A program made the translations under genes and the position numbers. DNA of 24,251 nucleotides from Desulfobacteraceae bacterium. GTDB taxonomy: Bacteria; Desulfobacterota; DSM-4660; Desulfatiglandales; Desulfatiglandaceae. The DNA is taken from assembly GCA_030642205.1 (NCBI GenBank), contig DAOWOF010000007.1, forward strand, positions 1-24,251, in the 5' to 3' direction. The stretch's first letter is position 1, and each line of letters opens with the position of its first letter. This document shows, piece by piece, positions 7,252-14,662 of this stretch. The notes beneath the pieces are model-generated. The model saw only the letters and a list, made by a program, of their open reading frames with translations, was not told the DNA's origin and searched no databases.

Positions 7252-7914
7252 ATGTTCACCGGTTTAATTCAGGGTATTGGAAAAGTAAAAAATATCCAGC
7301 GTCAAGTGGGAGATCTAAAGATAAGGATTACACCCCTTTTTGACTTAAATGATCTCAGCATTGGAGAGAGTATTGCTGTAGATGGGGTCTGTCTTACTGT
7401 TACAGAGTTTACTGAGCAGGATTTTCAGCTGGATGTTTCAGGGGAAACTCTTAAAACAACGACTTTATCCAATATCAAGTCAGGAGATCTTGTTAACCTT
7501 GAAAGGGCATTACGTCTTTCTGATCGTCTTGGAGGCCATCTTGTTTCAGGCCATGTGGATGGAATTGGAAAAATACTGAGAACCGAGGCCAAACAGCGAT
7601 CATGGCGTATCAGGATAGGAATAAATCCATATCTGTTACGATATATCCTTAAAAAGGGTTCCATTGCTGTAGACGGGGTTAGCTTGACAATAAACCACTG
7701 TGAAAATGATTTTTTTGAAGTAAACATTATCCCCCATACCGGGACAGAGACTACACTTCTGAAAAAGGGGGCAGGAAGATTAGTAAATATTGAAACTGAC
7801 CTAATTGGAAAATATATTGAAAACTTTTATTTAAAGGACAGATCAAGTAATGCGAAATCAAGTGGTTCAACGATTGATCTGGAAATGCTGATTAAGCAAG
7901 GATTTGGTGATTAA
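7252..7914 (+). CDS. ribE: Riboflavin synthase alpha chain RibE
   Basis: Final enzyme of the pathway: dismutates two 6,7-dimethyl-8-ribityllumazine molecules to riboflavin plus the pyrimidinedione returned to RibH. The 220-residue protein starts with the diagnostic MFTGLIQGIG and has two lumazine-binding repeats, each with a matching core: AVDGVCLTVTEF (42-53) and AVDGVSLTINHC (139-150). The first repeat is followed by RLGGHLVSGHVDGIG (92-106). AAAGGG lies upstream of the ATG. It is 57 bases after ribD, and its stop is one base before the preferred ribBA ATG. The symbol ribE follows the E. coli naming for the alpha-chain synthase (ribC in some nomenclatures). Confidence 0.96.
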   Translation: MFTGLIQGIGKVKNIQRQVGDLKIRITPLFDLNDLSIGESIAVDGVCLTVTEFTEQDFQLDVSGETLKTTTLSNIKSGDLVNLERALRLSDRLGGHLVSGHVDGIGKILRTEAKQRSWRIRIGINPYLLRYILKKGSIAVDGVSLTINHCENDFFEVNIIPHTGTETTLLKKGAGRLVNIETDLIGKYIENFYLKDRSSNAKSSGSTIDLEMLIKQGFGD

Positions 7915-7915
7915 G

Positions 7916-9136
7916 ATGCCTACGGCAAAAATATCAGAAGTATTAGAGGATTTAAAACAAGGAAAAATGATTATTCTCGTGGATGATGAGGACAGGGAGA
8001 ATGAGGGCGATTTAACCATTGCCGCTGAAAAAATAACTCCTGAAGTAATCAATTTCATGGCAAAATATGGTCGTGGGCTCATATGCCTTTCATTAGCCCC
8101 GACTATAGTGGAGAAATTGAAGCTTTCTCAAATGGTATCCCAGAATGAATCCGCTTTTAAAACAGCTTTTACGATTTCAGTTGAGGCTCGAGAAGGGGTA
8201 AGTACAGGAATATCAGCTGCTGATCGTGCCCATACAATACTTACTGCAGTGGATGATAATTCTGTGCCAGGGGATCTCGTTTATCCGGGCCATGTCTTTC
8301 CTATCCGGGCCAGAAGAGGCGGGGTATTATTCAGGACTGGTCAAACGGAAGGCTCAGTGGATTTGGCCCGTTTGGCGGGTCTTAAGCCAGCTGGTGTAAT
8401 ATGCGAGATTATGAATGATGATGGCACTATGTCCAGAATGCCTCAACTGGAAAAATTTGCTGAAAAACACAACCTTAAAATCGCTACAGTTGCTGATATC
8501 ATCTCCTATCGGATGCGCAATGAGTCATTTGTACACCAAGTGACAGAGACCGTTTTGCCAACAGCTTTTGGAGAATTCAAGGCATATTGTTACAAAAATG
8601 ATATAGATGATTATGAGCATTTGGCTCTGGTTAAAGGTGATATTGATCCTGAAAAAGAAATAATGGTCAGAGTACATTCACAATGCTTAACAGGCGATGT
8701 CTTTGGCTCATATCGTTGTGATTGCGGTGAACAATTAAAGAAGGCTATGGGTTTAATTGAAGAAGAGGGCCTTGGCGTGATTCTGTATCTCCAGCAGGAG
8801 GGCCGCGGTATTGGTCTGGGCAATAAATTAAAGGCCTATAAACTACAGGATAATGGCTATGATACGGTTGAAGCCAATGAAAAACTGGGTTTCAAGGCTG
8901 ACCTGAGAGATTATGGAGTTGGTGCTCAGATTTTATCTAATCTGGGGATCAAGAAAATGCGTTTAATTACTAACAATCCTCAAAAAATTGTGGGGCTTGA
9001 AGGTTATGGCTTGCAGGTTACAGGCAGGGTCCCTGTTGAATGTGATATTCGACCGGAAAACCAGAAGTATCTATTTACCAAGTGCCACAAACTTGGACAT
9101 CTTTTAAAAAACTTTGATTTATCAAAGCCAGATTAG
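7916..9136 (+). CDS. ribBA: Bifunctional DHBP synthase / GTP cyclohydrolase II RibBA
   Basis: Supplies both starting intermediates of riboflavin synthesis: 3,4-dihydroxy-2-butanone 4-phosphate from ribulose 5-phosphate, and the pyrimidine from GTP. The 406 residues split into an N-terminal RibB domain (about 1-203; DDEDRENEGDL at 23-33, REGVSTGISAADRAHT at 92-107, GHVFPIRA at 125-132) and a C-terminal RibA domain (about 208-400). RibA has zinc ligands Cys257, Cys268 and Cys270 in CLTGDVFGSYRCDC, YLQQEGRGIGLG, and DLRDYGVGAQIL. Both halves look catalytically complete. ATG 7916 is preferred; in-frame TTG 7904 and GTG 7907 overlap the end of ribE and are closer to AAGGA at 7898-7902, so a slightly longer product cannot be excluded. 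Ribulose 5-phosphate links this enzyme to the upstream rpiB product. Confidence 0.95.
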   Translation: MPTAKISEVLEDLKQGKMIILVDDEDRENEGDLTIAAEKITPEVINFMAKYGRGLICLSLAPTIVEKLKLSQMVSQNESAFKTAFTISVEAREGVSTGISAADRAHTILTAVDDNSVPGDLVYPGHVFPIRARRGGVLFRTGQTEGSVDLARLAGLKPAGVICEIMNDDGTMSRMPQLEKFAEKHNLKIATVADIISYRMRNESFVHQVTETVLPTAFGEFKAYCYKNDIDDYEHLALVKGDIDPEKEIMVRVHSQCLTGDVFGSYRCDCGEQLKKAMGLIEEEGLGVILYLQQEGRGIGLGNKLKAYKLQDNGYDTVEANEKLGFKADLRDYGVGAQILSNLGIKKMRLITNNPQKIVGLEGYGLQVTGRVPVECDIRPENQKYLFTKCHKLGHLLKNFDLSKPD

Positions 9137-9152
9137 GGACGAGGCCGTCCCT
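9135..9152 (+). other. Intercistronic hairpin between ribBA and ribH
   Basis: AGGGAC at 9135-9140, overlapping the ribBA stop codon, pairs with GTCCCT at 9147-9152 around the 6-base loop GAGGCC. The hairpin ends a few bases before the ribH ribosome-binding purines (AAAGGGG at 9159-9165). No T-run follows, so it is not a typical terminator. It may influence mRNA stability or ribH expression, which is inference. Confidence 0.4.
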
Positions 9153-9173
9153 TAGGGTAAAGGGGTTTAAGTT

Positions 9174-9638
9174 ATGCCCAAAATAATAGAAGGAAACTTA
9201 ACTGCTAAAGGTCTTAAATTCGCAATTACAGTAAGTCGATTTAATGATTTTATTTCTTCAAGGCTGCTAGATGGAGCGTTGGACTGTCTTGTTCGCCATG
9301 GAGCTGATGACGACCATATTTTTTTGATAAAGGTTCCGGGCGCCTTTGAAACGCCATTGGCAGCAAAAAAACTTGCTGAAAGCGGTAAATATGATGCCAT
9401 AATATGCCTGGGAGCAGTAATCAGGGGTGCAACTCCCCATTTTGATTATGTGGCATCTGAAGTATCAAAAGGGATTGCCAATGTTGCTCTGGAAACGGGT
9501 ATACCCATAAGCTTTGGGGTTTTAACTACCGATAGCCTGGAGCAGGCCATTGAAAGAGCCGGTTCCAAATCCGGAAATAAAGGTGTTGAAGCCGCCATGG
9601 CAGCTATTGAAATGGCTAATCTATTTCAGGCTATTTGA
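9174..9638 (+). CDS. ribH: 6,7-dimethyl-8-ribityllumazine synthase RibH
   Basis: Joins the RibBA-derived four-carbon phosphate with the RibD-derived pyrimidine to form lumazine, the substrate of RibE. At 154 residues it has the normal beta-subunit length for the icosahedral or pentameric enzyme. Family motifs in order: VSRFND (20-25), KVPGAFETP (53-61), GAVIRGATPHFDYVA (80-94) with the conserved His89, and FGVLTTDSLEQAIERAG (114-130) with Arg128, then SKSGNKG. AAAGGGG at 9159-9165 lies eight bases before the ATG. nusB follows 31 bases downstream; ribH-nusB adjacency is very common in bacteria and supports both calls. Confidence 0.97.
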   Translation: MPKIIEGNLTAKGLKFAITVSRFNDFISSRLLDGALDCLVRHGADDDHIFLIKVPGAFETPLAAKKLAESGKYDAIICLGAVIRGATPHFDYVASEVSKGIANVALETGIPISFGVLTTDSLEQAIERAGSKSGNKGVEAAMAAIEMANLFQAI

Positions 9639-9669
9639 TCATGATCTTTTTAGGGATATACAGTATATA

Positions 9670-10086
9670 ATGGGTGATAGACGCAAATCTCGTGAGTTGG
9701 CCATTCAAGTTCTTTTTAGTCTGGAATTCATCTCAAAAGATCCTGATGAAGTCTTTGAGCGGGTATGCAACAATTTTTATGCGCCTGAGTCTATACAAAC
9801 TTTTGCAAAACAAATAGTCCTTGGCGTTTATAAGAACAAAGAGAGATTGGACGTCATGATAAGAGATAATTCCCTGAATTGGCGTTTGGAAAGGATATCC
9901 CATATGGATATCTCTATCCTCAGATTGGCCACCTATGAAATTCTCTTTGAGGAAAATATTCCGCCTAAGGTGTCAATTTATGAGGCTGTGGAGCTTGGAA
10001 AAAAGTTCAGTAGCGAAAAATCAGGTAGTTATTTGAATGGTGTTTTAGATAAGATTTATAAAGAATATTTGCAGAAAAAAACCTGA
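9670..10086 (+). CDS. nusB: Transcription antitermination factor NusB
   Basis: RNA-binding partner of NusE/S10 in rRNA antitermination complexes. I place the start at ATG 9670, giving 138 residues beginning MGDRRKSRELAIQVLF, the normal NusB N-terminus and length. The reading frame is open further upstream inside ribH, but that extension (KEPVPNPEIKV...) has no family resemblance. Other conserved parts are the RLERISHMDISILRLATYEILF helix region (split here: RLERIS, then DISILRLATYEILF) and PPKVSIYEAVELGKKFS, followed by SGSYLNGVLDKI near the C-terminus. The ribosome-binding site is modest: AGGGA at 9652-9656, 13 bases away. The gene immediately follows ribH and probably shares its transcript. 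Confidence 0.94.
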   Translation: MGDRRKSRELAIQVLFSLEFISKDPDEVFERVCNNFYAPESIQTFAKQIVLGVYKNKERLDVMIRDNSLNWRLERISHMDISILRLATYEILFEENIPPKVSIYEAVELGKKFSSEKSGSYLNGVLDKIYKEYLQKKT

Positions 10087-10128
10087 CATCAGATATCTAA
10101 TCCTTATTTAATTCCGGTTTCTTAGCTC

Positions 10129-10154
10129 TTAGGACTTGTTCGGACAACTCCTAA
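10129..10154. repeat. Palindromic hairpin between nusB and leuS
   Basis: TTAGGACTTGT (10129-10139) pairs with ACAACTCCTAA (10144-10154) around the loop TCGG; 10 of 11 positions are Watson-Crick, with a single C.C mismatch. No U-run follows, so an intrinsic terminator is doubtful. It sits 24 bases before the leuS ATG. No T-box consensus (the AGGGTGG-type sequence expected in tRNA-synthetase leaders) accompanies it. Confidence 0.5.
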
Positions 10155-10177
10155 ATCGAACATAGGTATAATTTATA

Positions 10178-12757
10178 ATGAATTATGATCATCAAAAACT
10201 AGAAGCCAAATGGCAGACCATTTGGGATGAGCAGGGGCTTTTTCAAGTCTCTGTGGATCATGACAAAGAAAAATATTATCTCCTTGAAATGTTTCCATAT
10301 CCATCAGGCAAGATCCATATAGGTCATGTGAGGAATTATACGATTGGAGATGTGATAGGCAGGTATAAAAAGATGACAGGGAAAAATGTCCTTCATCCAA
10401 TGGGATGGGATGCATTTGGAATGCCTGCCGAGAATGCTGCCATTGAGAATAATACCCATCCTGCTAAATGGACCTATGATAATATAAAGGCGATGCGAAA
10501 ACAGTTGAAGCGATTAGGTTTCAGCTATGATTGGACTCGGGAGCTCGCAACATGTGATCCTGAATATTACCGTTGGGAGCAGCTTATCTTTTTAAAGATG
10601 TATGAAAAAGGTTTAGCATATAAAAAGCGGACTAATGTTAATTGGTGTGAGAAGTGTCAGACTGTTTTAGCCAATGAACAGGTGGAAGATGGATGTTGTT
10701 GGCGTCATTCGGATCAAGAAGTGGCTATAAAAGAAATGGATAGCTGGTTTTTTAAGATAACCGACTACGCTGATGAGATTCTATCTTATTCACGGGAACT
10801 ACCTGGATGGCCAGATAGGGTCTTGACTATGCAGAAACACTGGATTGGAAAGAGCTATGGGGCTGAGATTTATTTCCCTATGGTGGCCTCGGAAGAAATT
10901 ATAAAAGTTTTTACTACCCGTCAGGACACCTTATTTGGGGCTACTTTTTTGTGCTTTGCCCCTGAGCATCCAATGGTCAAGGAGATGATCAAAGGACTTC
11001 CACAGGAAGAGGAAGTCCTTGGTTTTGTGGATCGTACTCTGAAGATGGATAGCTTTATGCGTACTGCTGATTATACTGAAAAAGAAGGAGTCTTTTCCGG
11101 CAGATATTGTATTAATCCTGTGACCAGGGAGCAGATTCCTATTTATATAGCCAACTTTGTCCTTTTTGATTATGGTACCGGCGCTATTATGGCTGTTCCA
11201 GCTCATGATCAAAGGGATTTTGAGTTTGCCAGGAAATACGGTCTGCCTTTAAAAGTCGTGATCACTCCTGATGATTGTCTACTGGAAGCAGAAACCATGA
11301 CAGAAGCATTTGTAAGTGAGGGCATTTTAGTAAATTCAGGCCATTTTAACGGCAAGTCCAACCTTGATGCCCTTGATGAGATTGCTGAATATCTGGAAGC
11401 CCATGGTATTGGCGCCAAAACAACCAACTATAGGCTCAGGGACTGGGGTATTTCCCGTCAACGTTACTGGGGAACTCCAATTCCAATTATTTATTGTGAA
11501 AATTGTGGAGTAGTACCTGTGCCCGAAGAGGATCTGCCTGTAGAGCTCCCCCTGGATCTTGATCTTCGGTCAAATGGCGGTTCTCCTTTGCCGTTTGAGC
11601 CTTCATTTTATGAAACTCTGTGTCCCAGGTGTCAGAAAAAAGCCAGGCGTGAAACTGATACCATGGATACCTTTGTTGAGTCTTCATGGTATTTTGATCG
11701 CTATACCTGTCCTGAATATGAGGATGGGCCATTAGATCCTGAAAAGGTCAATTACTGGATGCCGGTTGATCAGTATATAGGTGGCATTGAGCATGCTATC
11801 CTGCACCTTCTCTATTCCCGTTTTTATACCCGGGTTTTGAATGATTTTGGATATCTTGACACCAATGAACCTTTTACCAGATTATTGACACAGGGGATGG
11901 TCTGCAAAGAAACCCAGGAGTGTCCGGAGCATGGTTATCTTTATCCTTATGAAGTAAAGGATGGATGTTGTGAACACTGCCATACTAAAGTAGTGACTGG
12001 TAATATCGTCAAAATGTCCAAATCAAAGAAGAATGTAATTGATCCACAGGATTTGATTGATAAATATGGCGCTGATACAGTCCGTATGTTCTGCCTTTTT
12101 GCAGCACCACCTGAAAGAGATCTTGAATGGAGCGAGCAGGGGGTTGAGGGCTCTTTTCGTTTTTTAAAACGACTTTGGCGTTTGGTTTCGGATAATTATT
12201 CGAATTTATCAAAAGCACCATTATATCAAGGCCAGGCATTAAAAACAGATCTTCTTAAGGATCTGCATAGAAAAACACATAATACAATTAAACGCGTCAC
12301 CAATGATATTGAAGACCGTTTTCACTTTAACACTGCCATTGCTGCTGTAATGGAGCTCGTAAATGAAATCTACCATTTTCTGAATAAAGCAAAGATCAAA
12401 GACCAGGGAGAAGAATGGTCTGTAGTGAAAGAAGCGATTGAAGCCGCAATTATACTCCTTTCACCGGTGGTTCCGCATATAGCGGATGAGCTTTGGAATA
12501 AAATGGGTCACAACAACTGCCTTGTTTCGATTCCTTGGCCTGAATATGATCAAGAGGCCCTGAAAACCGAAACGCGATTGATTGTCATACAAGTCAATGG
12601 CAAGGTAAGAAATAGAATTGAAGTGCCAGCCACTCTTAGTGAAGATGAGATAGAAACACTTGCCCTGACTGATGCAAGGATACTTGATTTTATTGGCGGG
12701 AAACAGATCCGGAAGGTTATTGTAGTTAAGAAAAAACTTGTTAATATAGTTGTTTAA
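10178..12757 (+). CDS. leuS: Leucyl-tRNA synthetase LeuS
   Basis: Class Ia aminoacyl-tRNA synthetase that charges tRNA-Leu and edits misacylated products. The 859 residues carry HIGH at 47-50 (SGKIHIGHVRNYTIGD) and KMSKS at 612-616. Between them is a CP1 editing domain of roughly 225-415 containing TTRQDTLFGATF and the VPAHDQRDFEFA motif, followed by the RDWGISRQRYWGTPIP segment that returns to the catalytic core. Several Cys groups suggest zinc sites: WCEKC with GCC (157-174), YCENC (439-443) with LCPRC (481-485), and ECPEH with GCCEHC (581-601) just before KMSKS. The C-terminus IVIQVNGKVRNRIEVP is the tRNA-binding LeuRS domain. The ribosome-binding site is weak (AGG near 10164). Length and motifs indicate an intact enzyme. 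Confidence 0.97.
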   Translation: MNYDHQKLEAKWQTIWDEQGLFQVSVDHDKEKYYLLEMFPYPSGKIHIGHVRNYTIGDVIGRYKKMTGKNVLHPMGWDAFGMPAENAAIENNTHPAKWTYDNIKAMRKQLKRLGFSYDWTRELATCDPEYYRWEQLIFLKMYEKGLAYKKRTNVNWCEKCQTVLANEQVEDGCCWRHSDQEVAIKEMDSWFFKITDYADEILSYSRELPGWPDRVLTMQKHWIGKSYGAEIYFPMVASEEIIKVFTTRQDTLFGATFLCFAPEHPMVKEMIKGLPQEEEVLGFVDRTLKMDSFMRTADYTEKEGVFSGRYCINPVTREQIPIYIANFVLFDYGTGAIMAVPAHDQRDFEFARKYGLPLKVVITPDDCLLEAETMTEAFVSEGILVNSGHFNGKSNLDALDEIAEYLEAHGIGAKTTNYRLRDWGISRQRYWGTPIPIIYCENCGVVPVPEEDLPVELPLDLDLRSNGGSPLPFEPSFYETLCPRCQKKARRETDTMDTFVESSWYFDRYTCPEYEDGPLDPEKVNYWMPVDQYIGGIEHAILHLLYSRFYTRVLNDFGYLDTNEPFTRLLTQGMVCKETQECPEHGYLYPYEVKDGCCEHCHTKVVTGNIVKMSKSKKNVIDPQDLIDKYGADTVRMFCLFAAPPERDLEWSEQGVEGSFRFLKRLWRLVSDNYSNLSKAPLYQGQALKTDLLKDLHRKTHNTIKRVTNDIEDRFHFNTAIAAVMELVNEIYHFLNKAKIKDQGEEWSVVKEAIEAAIILLSPVVPHIADELWNKMGHNNCLVSIPWPEYDQEALKTETRLIVIQVNGKVRNRIEVPATLSEDEIETLALTDARILDFIGGKQIRKVIVVKKKLVNIVV

Positions 12758-12766
12758 GAGGGCATC

Positions 12767-13375
12767 ATGTTCTCCACAAAAATTCCTTCCTTTAGCTTTG
12801 CCTTAATTCTTTTACTTAAAAACTTTAAATCTTCCATTGGGATATTTATATTCCTATATATGATTTTGTATATAATGGGGTGTGGTTATAACTTCCGGGC
12901 GACCGGAGTACCAATGGGAATAGAAATTGAAAGTATTGCTATTCCTTTAATAAAAAGCAGCTCATCCATGTTAGGATTTGAAGGCATTTTTACCAAGGTC
13001 ATCCGTGATGAGTTTATCAGTCATGCAAAGATTTCACTCGTATCACGAGATAAGGCTGACGCTGTTTTATTAGGTACTGTTTATGATGTAATCTCTGATC
13101 CTGATAGTTACCGTGTTGAGACCCACACCATCAACGGTCATGAGGTTAACTATGAAGAGACCAGCAGGCGTGAGTTAAAGGTGCTCTTTGATGTCAAACT
13201 TATATATCGAAGCACAGGTAAGATTATTTGGGAAGAAAAGGGCATGGATACAAACACAAGTTATTCAGTAAGCTCAGATCCTCTGATTAATCGTCATTAT
13301 AAACGAAATGCCATCAAGGCAATTGCCAGTACCTTTGCATCCAGAATTTACAATAAGACCATGGAAAGGTTTTAA
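12767..13375 (+). CDS. lptE: LPS-assembly lipoprotein LptE
   Basis: Predicted outer-membrane lipoprotein that plugs the LptD channel in lipopolysaccharide export. The 202-residue protein has a lipobox ending YIMGCGYNF, with Cys39 as the acylation site, followed by an LptE-like body (IESIAIPLI near the mature start, then a domain rich in alternating strands, and ADAVLLGTVYDVISDP). Identification rests on the CGYNF mature start, the size and the conserved leuS-lptE-holA order, since LptE is weakly conserved. The signal region is unusually long: hydrophobic residues 9-18, a basic patch KNFKSS, then the main hydrophobic segment 24-37, with no better in-frame start between. AGAGGG sits at 12757-12762 beside the leuS stop. 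Its TAA overlaps the holA ATG by one base (TAATG), indicating coupled translation. Confidence 0.82.
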   Translation: MFSTKIPSFSFALILLLKNFKSSIGIFIFLYMILYIMGCGYNFRATGVPMGIEIESIAIPLIKSSSSMLGFEGIFTKVIRDEFISHAKISLVSRDKADAVLLGTVYDVISDPDSYRVETHTINGHEVNYEETSRRELKVLFDVKLIYRSTGKIIWEEKGMDTNTSYSVSSDPLINRHYKRNAIKAIASTFASRIYNKTMERF

Positions 13376-14388
13376 TGCCTTCGGAGTTGACAGGAGATGA
13401 GATTCTTCACCAACTGGATCAGGGTAAATTATCCCCTTTTTATCTTTTTTATGGTGAAAATGAGTTCCTTCAGGAGATGACCCTGACTAAATTGCGCAAC
13501 GGAATTATTAATGAGGATTCCAGCGATTTCAATTTTCATCTTTTTTATTGTGAAAAATCCAGGTGCCCGGATCCTGTCAGCATTATTAATCTTGCCAGGA
13601 CGTTCCCTTTTTTGGCCGCAATGAGGCTTATTATTGTTCGTAATACAGAGCATTTTTCAACTGCTGATCTTAAAGTTTTTCTCTCCTATCTCAATAATCC
13701 TATTAAATCAACCTGTCTGATCTTTGTAACGTCAACACCTGATTTTAGAAAAAAATTTTTCGCGAAATTCAGAGAGCTTACTCTGGCTGTAAACTTTAGG
13801 AAACTATTTGGCAACCAGGTCATATCCTGGATCAAAGAGATGGCTCGAAAAACGGGCTTACATATAAATCATACCGCCTGTTTGTATTTACATCAGATGA
13901 CAGGAAACAACTTGATGATCTTATCATCTGAAATAGAGAAGCTCTATACCTGCTATGGGACAAAAGCTATTGGTGTCGATGAGGTAAAGGCCCTCTGCAT
14001 TAACAGTCAAACCTATACTATTTTTGAATTAATAGATGAAATAGCTTTAAAAAATTGTGAGAAGGCTCTCCTTATTTTTAAAAGATTTATGGCTGAGGAG
14101 GGAAAAACGGCCGCCTTGAGAATAATTGGCATGTTAAATCGACAGATAAACCTGCTTTTGCAGAATAAATTGTATATCAAAGATGGAGGCCATCTTAATG
14201 AGATGGCTCGCGATCTTGGTATTGCACCCTTTTTAGTCAAAAAAATTAATCAGCAAGCAAGGCTCTGGATCATTGAAGACCTGGAAAAATCAATTACTCT
14301 TTTATATGAAGCTGACAACCTGATAAAAACAGGCTCTTCCGTAACTCTGGTGTTGGAGAATGTTATTATCTCTATTTGTAAGGCATAG
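13375..14388 (+). CDS. holA: DNA polymerase III subunit delta HolA
   Basis: Clamp-loader subunit that opens the beta sliding clamp. The 337 residues begin with an AAA+-like N-terminal domain containing SPFYLFYGENEFLQ (20-33), the typical degenerate opening of HolA. It continues with FPFLAAMRLIIVRN and the loader core, then the helical segment TGNNLMILSSEIEKLYTCYG, and ends with a collar domain of about 210-337. No functional Walker A is expected in delta and none is seen. Context (leuS-lptE-holA-rpsT) is the usual one for this gene. The start overlaps the lptE stop in TAATG, with AAAGG five bases upstream. Only four bases separate its stop from the stop of the converging rpsT, so transcripts from the two strands must overlap or terminate inside the genes. 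Confidence 0.88.
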   Translation: MPSELTGDEILHQLDQGKLSPFYLFYGENEFLQEMTLTKLRNGIINEDSSDFNFHLFYCEKSRCPDPVSIINLARTFPFLAAMRLIIVRNTEHFSTADLKVFLSYLNNPIKSTCLIFVTSTPDFRKKFFAKFRELTLAVNFRKLFGNQVISWIKEMARKTGLHINHTACLYLHQMTGNNLMILSSEIEKLYTCYGTKAIGVDEVKALCINSQTYTIFELIDEIALKNCEKALLIFKRFMAEEGKTAALRIIGMLNRQINLLLQNKLYIKDGGHLNEMARDLGIAPFLVKKINQQARLWIIEDLEKSITLLYEADNLIKTGSSVTLVLENVIISICKA

Positions 14389-14392
14389 AAAA

Positions 14393-14662
14393 TCAGGAAG
14401 CAGATATTTGATTAATTTGTTTAGACAATCTGGAAATCTTTCGAGCGGCTTGGTTTTTATGCATAATTCCTTTGCCAGATGTCTTCTGAATGATGGAAGC
14501 AGCTAGGATAAATTTTTCTTTGGCCTCATCTGCATTTTTGTTGCTTATTGCAGCCCTTACTTCCTTGATGGCTTTTTTTACCCTTGTTTTATAACCTTTA
14601 TTCCTTACTCGTTTGACTTCGCTCTGCTGTGCCCTTTTTATAGCTGATTTATGATTGGCCAA
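14393..14662 (-). CDS. rpsT: 30S ribosomal protein S20 RpsT
   Basis: Primary 16S rRNA-binding protein of the small subunit. The 89-residue, strongly basic protein begins ANHKSAIKRAQQSEVKRVRN after the start residue, the classic S20 N-terminus, and contains KGIMHKNQAARKISRLSKQI near the C-terminus. The initiation codon is TTG (14662-14660 on the minus strand), preceded by TGGAGG at 14674-14669 with a six-base spacer. A UUG start is also known for E. coli rpsT, where it takes part in autogenous control, so it may be functionally retained here (inference). It is transcribed from a clear promoter at 14697-14726. Its stop lies four bases from the holA stop, in convergent orientation. Confidence 0.97.
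   Translation of the reverse strand: MANHKSAIKRAQQSEVKRVRNKGYKTRVKKAIKEVRAAISNKNADEAKEKFILAASIIQKTSGKGIMHKNQAARKISRLSKQINQISAS

Noticed and set aside
9550..9669. Upstream extension of the nusB reading frame into ribH
   Set aside because: The extra 40 residues have no NusB similarity and fully overlap ribH coding sequence; ATG 9670 gives the standard N-terminus.
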